This document shows positions 7,917-17,058 of a DNA stretch of 60,070 nt, in pieces. The position numbers were made by a program, and so were the translations under genes. The notes under the pieces are model-generated. The model did no database searches. It saw only the letters and a program-made list of their open reading frames with translations, and had not been told where the DNA came from. This stretch comes from JBELHJ01 sp042091495 (GTDB lineage: Bacteria; Bacteroidota; Bacteroidia; Flavobacteriales; Flavobacteriaceae). The stretch is taken from the NCBI GenBank assembly GCA_042091495.1, contig JBELHJ010000010.1, positions 1 through 60,070 on the forward strand, written 5' to 3'. Positions within the stretch are counted from its first letter, which is position 1, and the number at the start of each line of letters is the position of its first letter.

Positions 7917-9458
7917 TTGATTGAAAATTCGTTAAACGGGTCTGAAAAACAGCTTTATAATTATCAAAAGGGGGCAATTAAACAAATTTTTGAAAAGTTT
8001 GAATCTGCACCAAATGATTATCATTTATTATATCAACTCCCCACAGGTGGAGGAAAAACTGTTATTTTCTCTGAAATTGTAAGACAATATATTGAGACTC
8101 AAAACAAGCGAGTCTTAATTATGACACATCGTTTGGAATTATGCAAGCAGACTTCAAAAATGCTTACAAGCTTTAATGTTGATAACAAAATTATTGATAG
8201 TAAGGCCAATCTTGATGATCAACAAAATTATAAATGTTTTGTTGCTATGGTTGAGACCTTAAACAATAGATTAAATGATCAAGCCCTTGATATAACAGAT
8301 ATTGGATTGGTTATCATTGATGAAGCTCATTATAACTCATTTACTAAACTGTTTAAATTTTTTGAACAGTCCTTTATTTTGGGTGTTACTGCTACACCAC
8401 TTAGCTCTAATAAGAATTTACCAATGTATGATAATTACAATGAGCTAATCACAGGTGAAAGTATTAAAACATTAATCGAAAACAATTTCCTCGCTAAGCC
8501 AGAAATTATAAAATATGACATGGGGTTAACATCCTTAGAAATAGGATCTAATGGTGACTATACTGTAAAATCTTCAGAAGAGCTTTATACCAGTTCTCCG
8601 ATGTTAGATAAATTATTAGAAGCTTATAAAAGCCATTCTAAAGGTAAAAAAACACTTATTTTCAATAATGGTATCAATACATCTATTCAAGTTTTCTATG
8701 CATTTAAAGCAGCAAATATTCCTATTGCTCACTTAGACAATACGACCTCAAAAAAAGACAGAGCAATGATTTTAAAATGGTTTAAAGAAACACCAGATGC
8801 CATATTGACATCTGTTAGTCTTTTAACTACAGGATTTGATGAGCCTACTATAAATACGATAATATTAAACAGAGCTACCAAGTCATTAACGCTTTATTTT
8901 CAAATGATCGGAAGGGGGTCAAGAATTTTAAAAGAAAAGAATACGTTTAAAGTCATTGATTTAGGTAATAATTGCTATCGATTTGGTCCCTGGGGAGCAG
9001 ACATTAATTGGCAATCCATATTCAAGTCACCTAATTTCTATGCAGATAAGCTTTTGACTGATGAGGCCATTGAAAAGAATTTTGCACATCAAATGCCACC
9101 ACAAATTAGAGAACAATTTGCTAAATCAGACGATGTTAGTTTTGATATTAAAATGACTTATTTAAATGCTGTTGATAGGGGAGAATCGTCTAAAATTGTT
9201 TTAGAAAAATCTATTGAGCAACACACAAAAATCTGTGTTGAAAATAGTGAAGATGTTTATGACGCTTTAGGATTAGTAAAGATTTTAGATCAAGATATTG
9301 ACATCAGAATTAATGATTATGCAAAATGTATAAGCAAGAGCACTCATAATTTTATTAGTTGGCTAAGAGAAGACTACAAGAAAAAATTAAAAAGTTATAT
9401 TAGGGCGAATTTTGATGAAGTTTACAAGGAAATCAATGGTGTTTATCCTGAAGATTAA
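7917..9458 (+). CDS. SF2 DEAD/DEAH helicase, RadD/SSL2-like (copy A)
   Basis: A 513-residue superfamily 2 ATPase. Motifs in order: Q-like aromatic NYQKGA, Walker A LPTGGGKT (41-48), DEAH (135-138), GVTATP (about 156-161), LTTGFDEP (303-310) and motif VI QMIGRGSR (329-336). Architecture and motifs resemble RadD/YejH and SSL2-type helicases acting on DNA. A C-terminal extension of about 170 residues has no known domain. The only nearby start is TTG at 7917; no ATG precedes the conserved region. A close paralogue lies at 17059-18567 on the other strand. The GT9 gene starts 13 bases after the stop. Confidence 0.88.
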   Translation: MIENSLNGSEKQLYNYQKGAIKQIFEKFESAPNDYHLLYQLPTGGGKTVIFSEIVRQYIETQNKRVLIMTHRLELCKQTSKMLTSFNVDNKIIDSKANLDDQQNYKCFVAMVETLNNRLNDQALDITDIGLVIIDEAHYNSFTKLFKFFEQSFILGVTATPLSSNKNLPMYDNYNELITGESIKTLIENNFLAKPEIIKYDMGLTSLEIGSNGDYTVKSSEELYTSSPMLDKLLEAYKSHSKGKKTLIFNNGINTSIQVFYAFKAANIPIAHLDNTTSKKDRAMILKWFKETPDAILTSVSLLTTGFDEPTINTIILNRATKSLTLYFQMIGRGSRILKEKNTFKVIDLGNNCYRFGPWGADINWQSIFKSPNFYADKLLTDEAIEKNFAHQMPPQIREQFAKSDDVSFDIKMTYLNAVDRGESSKIVLEKSIEQHTKICVENSEDVYDALGLVKILDQDIDIRINDYAKCISKSTHNFISWLREDYKKKLKSYIRANFDEVYKEINGVYPED

Positions 9459-9471
9459 AAGCTAATTAACT

Positions 9472-10527
9472 ATGAGTAAATCAATTAACTACTACAGAAG
9501 AAGAATTACACGTTATTTAACTAGTACCTTAATAAAAACTAAAAACGAAATTCCAGTTGATTTACCTGAGGGTTTTGAATTCAAAAAAATTTTAATTTCC
9601 AGACCCAATCATAGATTAGGAAACTTACTTCTTATTACACCTATATTAGAAGAAATAGCAATTAATTATCCTAATTGTAAAGTTGACATTTTCGCAAAAG
9701 GGGGCTTAGCTAATATCTTATTTTCAGAATATAAAAATGTTAATACGATATACGAGCTTCCAAGGAAACCATTTAAAGCTATAATTAAGTACTTGTGGAT
9801 TTGGATTAAACTAAAATCTAAATCTTACGATTTAGTTATCAATGTCGTTCAAGGATCGTCTTCAGGTAAAATAGCAGTTAAAATAGCTAATGCAAAATAT
9901 AAATTATACAATACCACTATTGAAACACTAAAGAATTCTATTTCAGATTATTCACACATGGCTAAAAACACGGTCTACAATCTAAGAAATCTAGTTGATA
10001 AATCCTCTATTAAAACTAACACTGTTCCATGTTTAGACTTAAAGTTGTCATTGGATGAGCTTGAAAAAGGCAAAGTCCTTCTAGATAAATACATTCAAAA
10101 TAAAAAGGGAAAAACAATCTTATTATTTACCTATGCAACAGGTGCTAAATGTTATTCAAAAGATTGGTGGAATAATTTTTATAATTCACTTATTAATGAA
10201 TTTAATGATTATAACATAATAGAAATTTTACCAGTTGAAAATGTATCACAAATCAATTTTAAAGCACCAAGTTTTTACAGTAAAGATGTTAGAGAAATTG
10301 CGGCTTTCATTGCTAATGCGGATATTTTTATTGGTGCTGATAGTGGAATCATGCATTTGGCTAGTGCTTCATTAACAACTACTTTGGGATTATTTTCAAG
10401 AACAAATCCTATGATTTATCAGCCTTATTGTAATAATAGTATGGCAATAGATACAAGGATAAAGAATCACAATGATATTGTTGAAATTATAAAATCTAAA
10501 CTGGGTTTAGTTTATGATTTAGCCTAA
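9472..10527 (+). CDS. Glycosyltransferase family 9 (heptosyltransferase-like)
   Basis: A 351-residue GT-B glycosyltransferase. The N-terminal domain has ILISRPNHRLGNLLLITP, the family acceptor loop (normally R-x-D-x-x-GD), and the C-terminal domain has the donor-binding motif FIGADSGIMHLASA. Members transfer heptose or other sugars from nucleotide donors during lipopolysaccharide core synthesis at the inner face of the cytoplasmic membrane. In the N-terminal loop the common Asp-Ala-x-Gly-Asp is Asn-His-Arg-Leu-Gly-Asn, so acceptor or mechanism may differ. It follows the helicase by 13 bases. Flavobacteria often lack classical heptose, so the sugar should not be assumed. Confidence 0.82.
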   Translation: MSKSINYYRRRITRYLTSTLIKTKNEIPVDLPEGFEFKKILISRPNHRLGNLLLITPILEEIAINYPNCKVDIFAKGGLANILFSEYKNVNTIYELPRKPFKAIIKYLWIWIKLKSKSYDLVINVVQGSSSGKIAVKIANAKYKLYNTTIETLKNSISDYSHMAKNTVYNLRNLVDKSSIKTNTVPCLDLKLSLDELEKGKVLLDKYIQNKKGKTILLFTYATGAKCYSKDWWNNFYNSLINEFNDYNIIEILPVENVSQINFKAPSFYSKDVREIAAFIANADIFIGADSGIMHLASASLTTTLGLFSRTNPMIYQPYCNNSMAIDTRIKNHNDIVEIIKSKLGLVYDLA

Positions 10528-10590
10528 TATTAAAATGATTTTAATAAAAACTCTAAACTAATAATCTGTTTTAATTTATTGATTTTCCTC

Positions 10591-10598
10591 TATCTTTG
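10591..10598 (+). promoter_or_regulatory. -7 promoter element for trhO
   Basis: TATCTTTG is an exact TAnnTTTG match, 24 bases before the ATG of trhO, predicting a leader of roughly 15-20 bases. A TTG at 10580-10582 is too close to serve as the -33 element. Confidence 0.6.
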
Positions 10599-10621
10599 CA
10601 CCAAATTTTGAATTTAGAGTA

Positions 10622-11620
10622 ATGACAACACCAGAAAAAGATAGAATTACGATCTCTTTCTACAAATATGCAAAAATTGGTAATCCAGAAATTCTAAGAA
10701 ACCATTTGTACCAAGAGTGGGAAAAGCTAGATGTTTTAGGTAGAATTTATGTTGCCTTTGAAGGAATTAATGCGCAACTGTCTATTCCTTCTCAAAATTT
10801 AGATGACTTAAGAGCCCAACTAGATACCATTAGTTTTCTTGAAAATATTCGTTTAAATGTGGCTGTAGAAGAGGATGAAGATTCATTTTTAAAGTTAAAA
10901 GTCAAGGTCAGAGATAAAATTGTTGCCGACGGATTAAATGACGATACTTTTGATGTTACAAACAAGGGAATTCATGTTGACGCTAGAATGTTTAATGAAT
11001 TGATTGAAGATGAAAGCACCATTTTAGTTGACATGAGAAATCATTATGAAACTGAAATTGGACACTTTAAAAATGCTATTACACCTGATGTTGATACTTT
11101 TAGAAATTCTTTACCAATAATTGAAGAAGATTTATCATCATACAAGGATGATAAAAAATTAGTCATGTATTGTACCGGGGGTATCAGGTGTGAAAAGGCC
11201 AGTGCTTATTTTAAACATAAAGGTTTTAAAAATGTATTTCAATTAGAAGGTGGAATTATCAACTATACAAAGCAAGTAGAACAAGAAAATTTAGAGAACA
11301 AGTTTATTGGTAAAAACTTTGTTTTCGATCAAAGACGCGGTGAAAGAATTTCTGAGGATGTAATTGCCCAATGTCATCAGTGTGGCGCTCCATGTGATAC
11401 GCATACTAATTGTGCTAATGAAGCATGTCATCTATTATTTATTCAATGTGAATCTTGTAAAGAAAAAATGAATGATTGTTGCTCTGAAGCTTGTAAAGAA
11501 GTCAATGATTTAAGTTTGGAAGAACAAAAGGCATTAAGACGAGGAAAGAAAGCTAGTAATAAGATTTTTAAAAAAGGACGTTCAGAAGCTTTAAAATTTA
11601 AAAAATCTAATAGAATATAG
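10622..11620 (+). CDS. trhO: tRNA uridine(34) hydroxylase TrhO (rhodanese family)
   Basis: A 332-residue protein with an N-terminal ferredoxin-like domain (about 10-95), a rhodanese domain (about 125-225) and a cysteine-rich C-terminal region. The active-site loop is YCTGGIRC, with cysteines at 184 and 190, as in E. coli TrhO/YceA, which forms 5-hydroxyuridine at position 34 of tRNAs in the presence of oxygen. The tail has CxxC pairs (CHQCGAPC, CESCKEKMNDCC) that may bind zinc. It has its own -7 box and appears to be a single-gene transcript. Confidence 0.93.
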   Translation: MTTPEKDRITISFYKYAKIGNPEILRNHLYQEWEKLDVLGRIYVAFEGINAQLSIPSQNLDDLRAQLDTISFLENIRLNVAVEEDEDSFLKLKVKVRDKIVADGLNDDTFDVTNKGIHVDARMFNELIEDESTILVDMRNHYETEIGHFKNAITPDVDTFRNSLPIIEEDLSSYKDDKKLVMYCTGGIRCEKASAYFKHKGFKNVFQLEGGIINYTKQVEQENLENKFIGKNFVFDQRRGERISEDVIAQCHQCGAPCDTHTNCANEACHLLFIQCESCKEKMNDCCSEACKEVNDLSLEEQKALRRGKKASNKIFKKGRSEALKFKKSNRI

Positions 11621-11780
11621 CTACTATAATAAGCTTAAGCTATTAAATAAACTTTGGAGTATTGTCTGATGATATATTTCTAAAAACGTTATATCTGATA
11701 TTATCTTTAAATTACCCAATAACTGATGTACTAAATATACTCAATATTTGTGCTATAATTTATATTATGTAAAATAGAAT

Positions 11781-12656
11781 ATGCATAACAATAATAAACA
11801 TAAAGATGGATACAATTTTGAGGAACTTATAATTGATTCCCCTATTCTAACTAAATATGTTATTAAAAACGAATACAATAATCCAAGTATAGATTTTTCT
11901 GATTATGAATCTGTTTATAATTTAAATAAGGCGCTTTTAAAAAAATATTACGGCATTTTAAACTGGGAAATTCCAAATCAAGCTTTATGTCCACCAGTAC
12001 CTTCAAGAGTTGAATATATTCATATTTTAAATGATCTTTTAAAAAAAATTCCAAATAAAAAACTACCTATTTCAGGTTTGGATATCGGTGTAGGTACTAA
12101 TTGTATTTTTCCAATATTGGGTTCAGTAATATATGATTGGTATTTTAAAGGCTCTGATACAGATGAAACAGCTGTTTTTTATGCAAATAAAAATATATCT
12201 CAAAGCAAAGAACTAACTGACCATATAACCATAACACATCAGGTAGACAGAGGTCAAATTTTTAAAGATATCATTAATCAGGATGAATATTATTATTTCA
12301 CTGTATGTAATCCGCCTTTTTTCAAATCCGAAACGGACGCTCTAAAAGCTTCAGTGCGTAAATGGAAAAACTTAAATAGAAAGGGCAATTTGAAAAATCT
12401 AAATTTTGGTGGTTTTGCCAACGAATTATGGTGCAATGGTGGTGAACTTCTATTTATAAAGCGCATGATTAAAGAAAGTGTTATGTATCAAAATCAGGTG
12501 TACTGGTTTACTAGTCTAGTATCGCAAAAAGCTAATCTAAAACCGTTATATAAAATTTTAAACAAGTTCAAAGCTAAAAACATAACGATACCTTTAAACA
12601 TTGGAAATAAGAAAAGTAGAATTCTAGTATGGACCTTTCAAGAATCCAATGAATAA
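11781..12656 (+). CDS. rlmF: 23S rRNA (adenine(1618)-N6)-methyltransferase RlmF
   Basis: A 291-residue SAM-dependent N6-adenine methyltransferase. The SAM-binding loop is LDIGVGTNCIFPILG (about 100-114), and the catalytic NPPF is at 177-180. The conserved segments NYEILNW-like (KYYGILNWEIP) and GGFANELWCNGGE are characteristic of RlmF, which methylates A1618 of 23S rRNA. The 160-base upstream spacer has no exact -7 consensus that I can defend. The last eight bases overlap the start of the DUF1853 gene. Confidence 0.92.
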   Translation: MHNNNKHKDGYNFEELIIDSPILTKYVIKNEYNNPSIDFSDYESVYNLNKALLKKYYGILNWEIPNQALCPPVPSRVEYIHILNDLLKKIPNKKLPISGLDIGVGTNCIFPILGSVIYDWYFKGSDTDETAVFYANKNISQSKELTDHITITHQVDRGQIFKDIINQDEYYYFTVCNPPFFKSETDALKASVRKWKNLNRKGNLKNLNFGGFANELWCNGGELLFIKRMIKESVMYQNQVYWFTSLVSQKANLKPLYKILNKFKAKNITIPLNIGNKKSRILVWTFQESNE

Positions 12657-13464
12657 TATTCAACTGCAATACCAGTCTGTAATTAATACCCCTAATTTAT
12701 GGAGTTCAACATCACCTACTTTTTATAATTTAGAACAGTATATAATTCCTCAGAAAAAAATCAGTAAAATTACTCATGAAAATTTAGATGTAAACCATCG
12801 TCTTGGTCATAAAGTTGAATACTTTATAAATCATTTTTTAAGTAATGAGTGTGGTAACGAGTTACTACTAAAAAATACTCAAATTAGTGCTTCACCTCAA
12901 GAGACTATTGGTGAAATTGATGCTATATTTAAAATTGAAAAAGACATTTTTCATTTAGAGTACAGTTATAAATTTTATCTTTTTGATGATAAACTTGAGC
13001 AACCATTCATCAATTGCTGGATAGGTCCAAATAAAAACGATAGTCTAAGTCAAAAGCTTAAAAAACTTAAAGATAATCAACTTCCCCTGCTCCATCATAA
13101 AATAACTCGGCAGCTACTAGAACAACATGATTTGCATTCAAAATCTATAAAGCAACGAATTATTTTAAAAGCACAATTATTTGTTCCTGAAGATTCAATG
13201 CTAATCAGTTACAATGCAATTAATCAAGATGCTATCGCTGGTGTTCACCTTAATTTAAATCAATTAATAAAATATTCAAGTTGTAAATTTTTTATACCAA
13301 CTAAGCATAATTGGCTCATTCCCCCTCAAGAAAATGTAAATTGGATTTCTTTTGATTTAATCTATCCTAAAATTTTAAACTTTCACAAAAAACAACTTTC
13401 ACCTATGGTTTGGATAAAATTTTATTCGGGTCAACTTCTAAAATGTTTTGTGACTTGGTGGTAG
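12649..13464 (+). CDS. DUF1853 family protein
   Basis: A 271-residue protein matching DUF1853. It has the nuclease-like pattern RLGHKVEYFINHFL followed by IGEIDAIFKIEKDIFHLEYSYKFYLF, where an acidic residue after IGE(I)D and the E-x-K spacing recall PD-(D/E)xK enzymes. No catalytic activity is established, to my knowledge. Its eight-base overlap with rlmF implies coupled translation, and the topB start follows 40-50 bases after its stop. Confidence 0.8.
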   Translation: MNNIQLQYQSVINTPNLWSSTSPTFYNLEQYIIPQKKISKITHENLDVNHRLGHKVEYFINHFLSNECGNELLLKNTQISASPQETIGEIDAIFKIEKDIFHLEYSYKFYLFDDKLEQPFINCWIGPNKNDSLSQKLKKLKDNQLPLLHHKITRQLLEQHDLHSKSIKQRIILKAQLFVPEDSMLISYNAINQDAIAGVHLNLNQLIKYSSCKFFIPTKHNWLIPPQENVNWISFDLIYPKILNFHKKQLSPMVWIKFYSGQLLKCFVTWW

Positions 13465-13515
13465 TTATTATTTCGATTTTTTATTTTGCATAAGTTTTAA
13501 AAATTGATAACTACA

Positions 13516-15786
13516 TTGAAAGTTTGTATCGCAGAAAAACCTAGTGTTGCAAGAGAAATAGCAAATATTCTTGGAGCTTCAAATAAAAAAGATGGATTTT
13601 TTGAGGGAAATGGCTATGTGGTAACTTATACATTTGGACATTTATGTACACTTAATGAGCCTGCAGATTACAAACCCTATTGGAAATATTGGTCGTTAGA
13701 TAATTTGCCAATGTTGCCAGATAAGTTTGCAACAAAAGTTGTAGACCAACAAAGCATTAAAAAACAATTTGGTGTTATTGAATCACTACTCAAGTCAGCA
13801 TCCTTAGTTATAAATTGTGGAGATGCTGGTCAAGAAGGTGAATTGATTCAACGTTGGGTGATTAATAAAACTAATTATAAAGGTCCTATTAAAAGACTTT
13901 GGATTTCCTCTCTTACTACTGAAGCTATTAAAGATGGATTTTTAAATTTAAAGCCCGGTGAATCATACAATAATTTATTTTATGCAGGATACTCTAGAGC
14001 TATTGGAGATTGGCTTTTAGGAATTAATGCTACCCGATTATATACTCTAAAATATGGTCAGAATAAACAAGTATTATCTGTTGGTCGTGTACAAACGCCA
14101 ACATTATCTATGGTTGTTGATCGTCATCTAAATATTTTAAATTTTAAACCCCAACCCTTTTGGGAATTACTAACAGTATACAAGAACACAAAATTTAGTC
14201 ATGTAAATGGCCGGTTTTTAATCAAAGAGAGTGGTCAGCTTATTGCAGATAAAATTGCAAATCAATTATTTAAAATTGATGATATTCTTAACAAAAATGC
14301 TAAAGAGTCTCCGCCAAAATTATTTGATTTGACAGGTTTGCAAGTCTATTGTAATACAAAATTTGGACTCACTGCAGAAGAAACCCTTCAAACTGCACAG
14401 TCACTTTATGAAAGAAAATTAATTACCTATCCCAGAGTTGATACAACATATCTTTCTTCTGACATTTATCCTAAAGTAAAATCAATTTTAACACGATTAG
14501 TTGATTATAATGACTTAATTCAAGTTTTATTACAAAAATCCATAAAAAAATTACCAAAGGTTTTTAATGATAAAAAAGTCACAGATCATCATGCTATTAT
14601 TCCAACAGGTGAGTCAGCAAAACATTTAAATGAAATACATCATAAAGTATATGATATAATTACGAGACGATTTATTGCTGCATTTTATGATGATTGTAAA
14701 GTAGCCCAAACAACGGTGAAAGGATCGGTTAAAGATGAAAAATTTAAAGCGCAAGGAAAACAAATTATAGACAAGGGTTGGAGGGTAATTTTTAATGCTA
14801 CTGAAAAAAACAGTAACATGCTTCCTAACTTCGAATTAAATGAATCTGGCCCCCACTCCCCTTCTTTTGATGAAAAATCTACAACTCCACCAAAACCATA
14901 TTCAGAAGCAACGCTTTTAAGAGCCATGGAAACGGCAGGAAAACAAGTAGACAATGAAGAAATGCGAGAATTGATGAAAGAAAATGGCATTGGTAGACCA
15001 TCAACTAGAGCTAATATTATAGAAACACTTTTTAAAAGAAAATATTTAAAACGTAATAAAAAACAAATAAACCCAACAGAAACTGGCATTCAACTTATTA
15101 GTATAATTCAAAATGATCTTCTTAAATCACCTGAGTTAACTGGTCTTTGGGAAAAACAGCTAAAAAATATTGAAAAAGGAACTTACTCTTCAGGACAGTT
15201 TATTAACGGTATGAAAAAAATGGTTGATCAATTAGTCTATGATGTGCGCTTAGAGAAAAAGAAATTACTTTCTAAACCATCTATCAAAACTAATAAGTCA
15301 ATAAAAAATAATCTATCCAATAAAAAAATTACAGACCATTTATGCCCATCATGTAAAAAAGGAAAATTAATTAAAGGAAAAACAGCTTATGGGTGTTCAA
15401 ATTTCAATTCAGGTTGTTCATTTAAATTAGATTTTAAAGTTCACAACAAGAAAATTTCAGAAAATCAACTTATTAGATTACTTAACAAAAAGGAAACGGT
15501 AAATCTAAAAGGCTTTAAAGTTAATAATGAATTATTAGAGGGTAAATTAATTCTAAATGGAAACTTTAAGGTTGAGTGTGTAATTAAAAACACATCAAGT
15601 GATTTTATTTGTCCAAAATGTGAAAAAGGAAACATTTTAAAAGGTAATTCTGCATATGGATGTAGTAATCATAAAAGTGGCTGTAATTTTAGAGTACCGT
15701 TTGAAACCGTCAAAAGACTTTTAAAAAATGATATTAGTAAAAGTGCTGTTTATAAAATCTTAAAGAATTATGATAAAATTATTTAA
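13516..15786 (+). CDS. topB: DNA topoisomerase III (type IA) with duplicated C-terminal zinc ribbons
   Basis: A type IA topoisomerase of about 756 residues that relaxes and decatenates DNA through a transient 5'-phosphotyrosine link. It has an N-terminal TOPRIM domain (CIAEKPSVAREIA, then INCGDAGQEGEL), the active-site ERKLITYPRVDTTYL with the catalytic Tyr near residue 305, and the KENGIGRPSTRA motif. Two similar zinc-ribbon repeats follow near residues 610 and 700: C-P-x-C-x-K-G-x(6)-G-x-x-A-Y-G-C-S-N, with a terminal Gly-Cys. TTG codons exist at 13504 and 13516; I choose 13516 because the family normally starts MKVCIAEKPS. Its end overlaps the pseudouridine synthase by 17 bases. Confidence 0.94.
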   Translation: MKVCIAEKPSVAREIANILGASNKKDGFFEGNGYVVTYTFGHLCTLNEPADYKPYWKYWSLDNLPMLPDKFATKVVDQQSIKKQFGVIESLLKSASLVINCGDAGQEGELIQRWVINKTNYKGPIKRLWISSLTTEAIKDGFLNLKPGESYNNLFYAGYSRAIGDWLLGINATRLYTLKYGQNKQVLSVGRVQTPTLSMVVDRHLNILNFKPQPFWELLTVYKNTKFSHVNGRFLIKESGQLIADKIANQLFKIDDILNKNAKESPPKLFDLTGLQVYCNTKFGLTAEETLQTAQSLYERKLITYPRVDTTYLSSDIYPKVKSILTRLVDYNDLIQVLLQKSIKKLPKVFNDKKVTDHHAIIPTGESAKHLNEIHHKVYDIITRRFIAAFYDDCKVAQTTVKGSVKDEKFKAQGKQIIDKGWRVIFNATEKNSNMLPNFELNESGPHSPSFDEKSTTPPKPYSEATLLRAMETAGKQVDNEEMRELMKENGIGRPSTRANIIETLFKRKYLKRNKKQINPTETGIQLISIIQNDLLKSPELTGLWEKQLKNIEKGTYSSGQFINGMKKMVDQLVYDVRLEKKKLLSKPSIKTNKSIKNNLSNKKITDHLCPSCKKGKLIKGKTAYGCSNFNSGCSFKLDFKVHNKKISENQLIRLLNKKETVNLKGFKVNNELLEGKLILNGNFKVECVIKNTSSDFICPKCEKGNILKGNSAYGCSNHKSGCNFRVPFETVKRLLKNDISKSAVYKILKNYDKII

Positions 15787-16324
15787 GCTATATAAACCCT
15801 TTGGTTATTTAAGCCAATTTATTAATAATCAAAATAGAAGAAAGAATAAAAAGCTTTTGTCAGATCTGTCGCATATTCCAGACGGATTAATGGCGATAGG
15901 GAGATTAGATGAAAAATCTGAAGGTCTTATTCTACTAACTAATAACGGGAAACTTAGTAGCTACTATACCTCTTCAGAAACAGCAAAAACTTATTGGGTA
16001 GAGGTTGACGGTATTATTTCTGAAAAAGCAATTAATAACCTTAGAAATGGTGTAAGAATAACAATTAAAAAAGAAAGTTATATAACAAAATCAGCTTTAG
16101 TTAAACCAATAGTTAACCCCAAAGTGCATGAACGTTTTGTTAGGGACTCAAAACATGGGGTGACTTCATGGATTGAAATCACTATAAATGAAGGGAAATT
16201 TAGGCAAATACGAAAAATGACAGCGGCTGTAGGTCATCCAACTTTAAGATTAATTAGGATTAAAATAGGAGAACATAAACTTGAAACTATGCGTCCTGGT
16301 GAACTTATAGATATTACTCAATAA
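15770..16324 (+). CDS. RsuA/RluE-family pseudouridine synthase, lacking an S4 domain
   Basis: A 184-residue pseudouridine synthase. It starts directly with the catalytic domain (KLYKPFGYLSQF) and has AIGRLDEKSEGLILLTNNG with the nucleophile Asp47, followed by KTYWVEVDG and the C-terminal EGKFRQIRKMTAAVGHPTLRLIR. The absence of an N-terminal S4 RNA-binding domain and the small size fit RluE-type enzymes modifying 23S rRNA; RsuA/RluF types are longer. ATG lies within the end of topB (17-base overlap). The stop overlaps the convergent secreted-protein gene by 11 bases. Confidence 0.88.
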   Translation: MIKLFKLYKPFGYLSQFINNQNRRKNKKLLSDLSHIPDGLMAIGRLDEKSEGLILLTNNGKLSSYYTSSETAKTYWVEVDGIISEKAINNLRNGVRITIKKESYITKSALVKPIVNPKVHERFVRDSKHGVTSWIEITINEGKFRQIRKMTAAVGHPTLRLIRIKIGEHKLETMRPGELIDITQ

Positions 16325-16991
16325 CTATCTTTTCTTTAACTACCATAATTGTTGCCTTTACACCTGTTAATAAATTCCAAGCTTTGGCAGATATTAAAAC
16401 TTCATTGTCATCGAAAACTTGTAATTCTGCTGTGTTTGGGCCTGATTCACCTTGATTAAGCGCTAAAAAATCTATTTTATTCATTCCTTCACTTAGTTCA
16501 ATGTTAAACCCTTTGTAACTATTAGTTAACAATAATCGAGGTATAACAATTTGGTCATTTACTAGAACCTGAACGTAATCTCCATCAAAATAGCCGTGAT
16601 CTCTACAAATTATATTTACAAATGAGCCATTATTCCGGTACTCACCTAAAAATTGATCTTTCATACTTTGAGGAATTAAGCCTTGTTCAATGGCTTTTTT
16701 CTTGTAGCGCTCTTCAAAAATCTGTCCAGGATCCATAAGATGATTATTATCAATCATAGAGAACTCTTCTTCCTGAGTTTTAATTTTAATATTACTGATT
16801 AGAGGAATACCACTTATGTTTTTTTGAGTATTACTTAACCCCTTATTTTCAAGTGGTAGTTTTTTTATGTCTTCGCTCTTACTTTGGTTTGACTCTGGAA
16901 CAGCAGGAATTTCAAGGCCATTATTTTGGCTATCAATTTGAGAATAACAAACTGTTTGTATAAAGAAAATTAAAATTATAAAAAATTTCAT
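16314..16991 (-). CDS. Secreted conserved protein of unknown function
   Basis: A 225-residue protein with an N-terminal signal peptide (MKFFIILIFFIQTVCYSQ, cleavage likely after the Ser/Gln region). A low-complexity Asn/Lys/Ser-rich stretch follows (about 20-75), then a C-terminal beta-rich domain (about 110-225) with RDHGYFDGDYVQVLVND and a closing VKEKIVIE strand. The DGDYVQVLVN pattern suggests a small beta-sandwich, but I do not recognise a named family. Probably periplasmic. It lies downstream of helicase copy B on the same strand with a 67-base gap. Confidence 0.65.
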   Translation of the reverse strand: MKFFIILIFFIQTVCYSQIDSQNNGLEIPAVPESNQSKSEDIKKLPLENKGLSNTQKNISGIPLISNIKIKTQEEEFSMIDNNHLMDPGQIFEERYKKKAIEQGLIPQSMKDQFLGEYRNNGSFVNIICRDHGYFDGDYVQVLVNDQIVIPRLLLTNSYKGFNIELSEGMNKIDFLALNQGESGPNTAELQVFDDNEVLISAKAWNLLTGVKATIMVVKEKIVIE

Positions 16992-17058
16992 TGAAGCAAT
17001 TTAACTTACTTAAGTTATGGATTTCAAAAATTAATCCAAAATGAAATTTAAAAGAAAG

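Noticed and set aside
10528..10560. AT-only hairpin TATTAAAA/TTTTAATA after the GT9 gene
   Set aside because: Eight A-T pairs without any G-C are common by chance in this composition; too weak to call a terminator.
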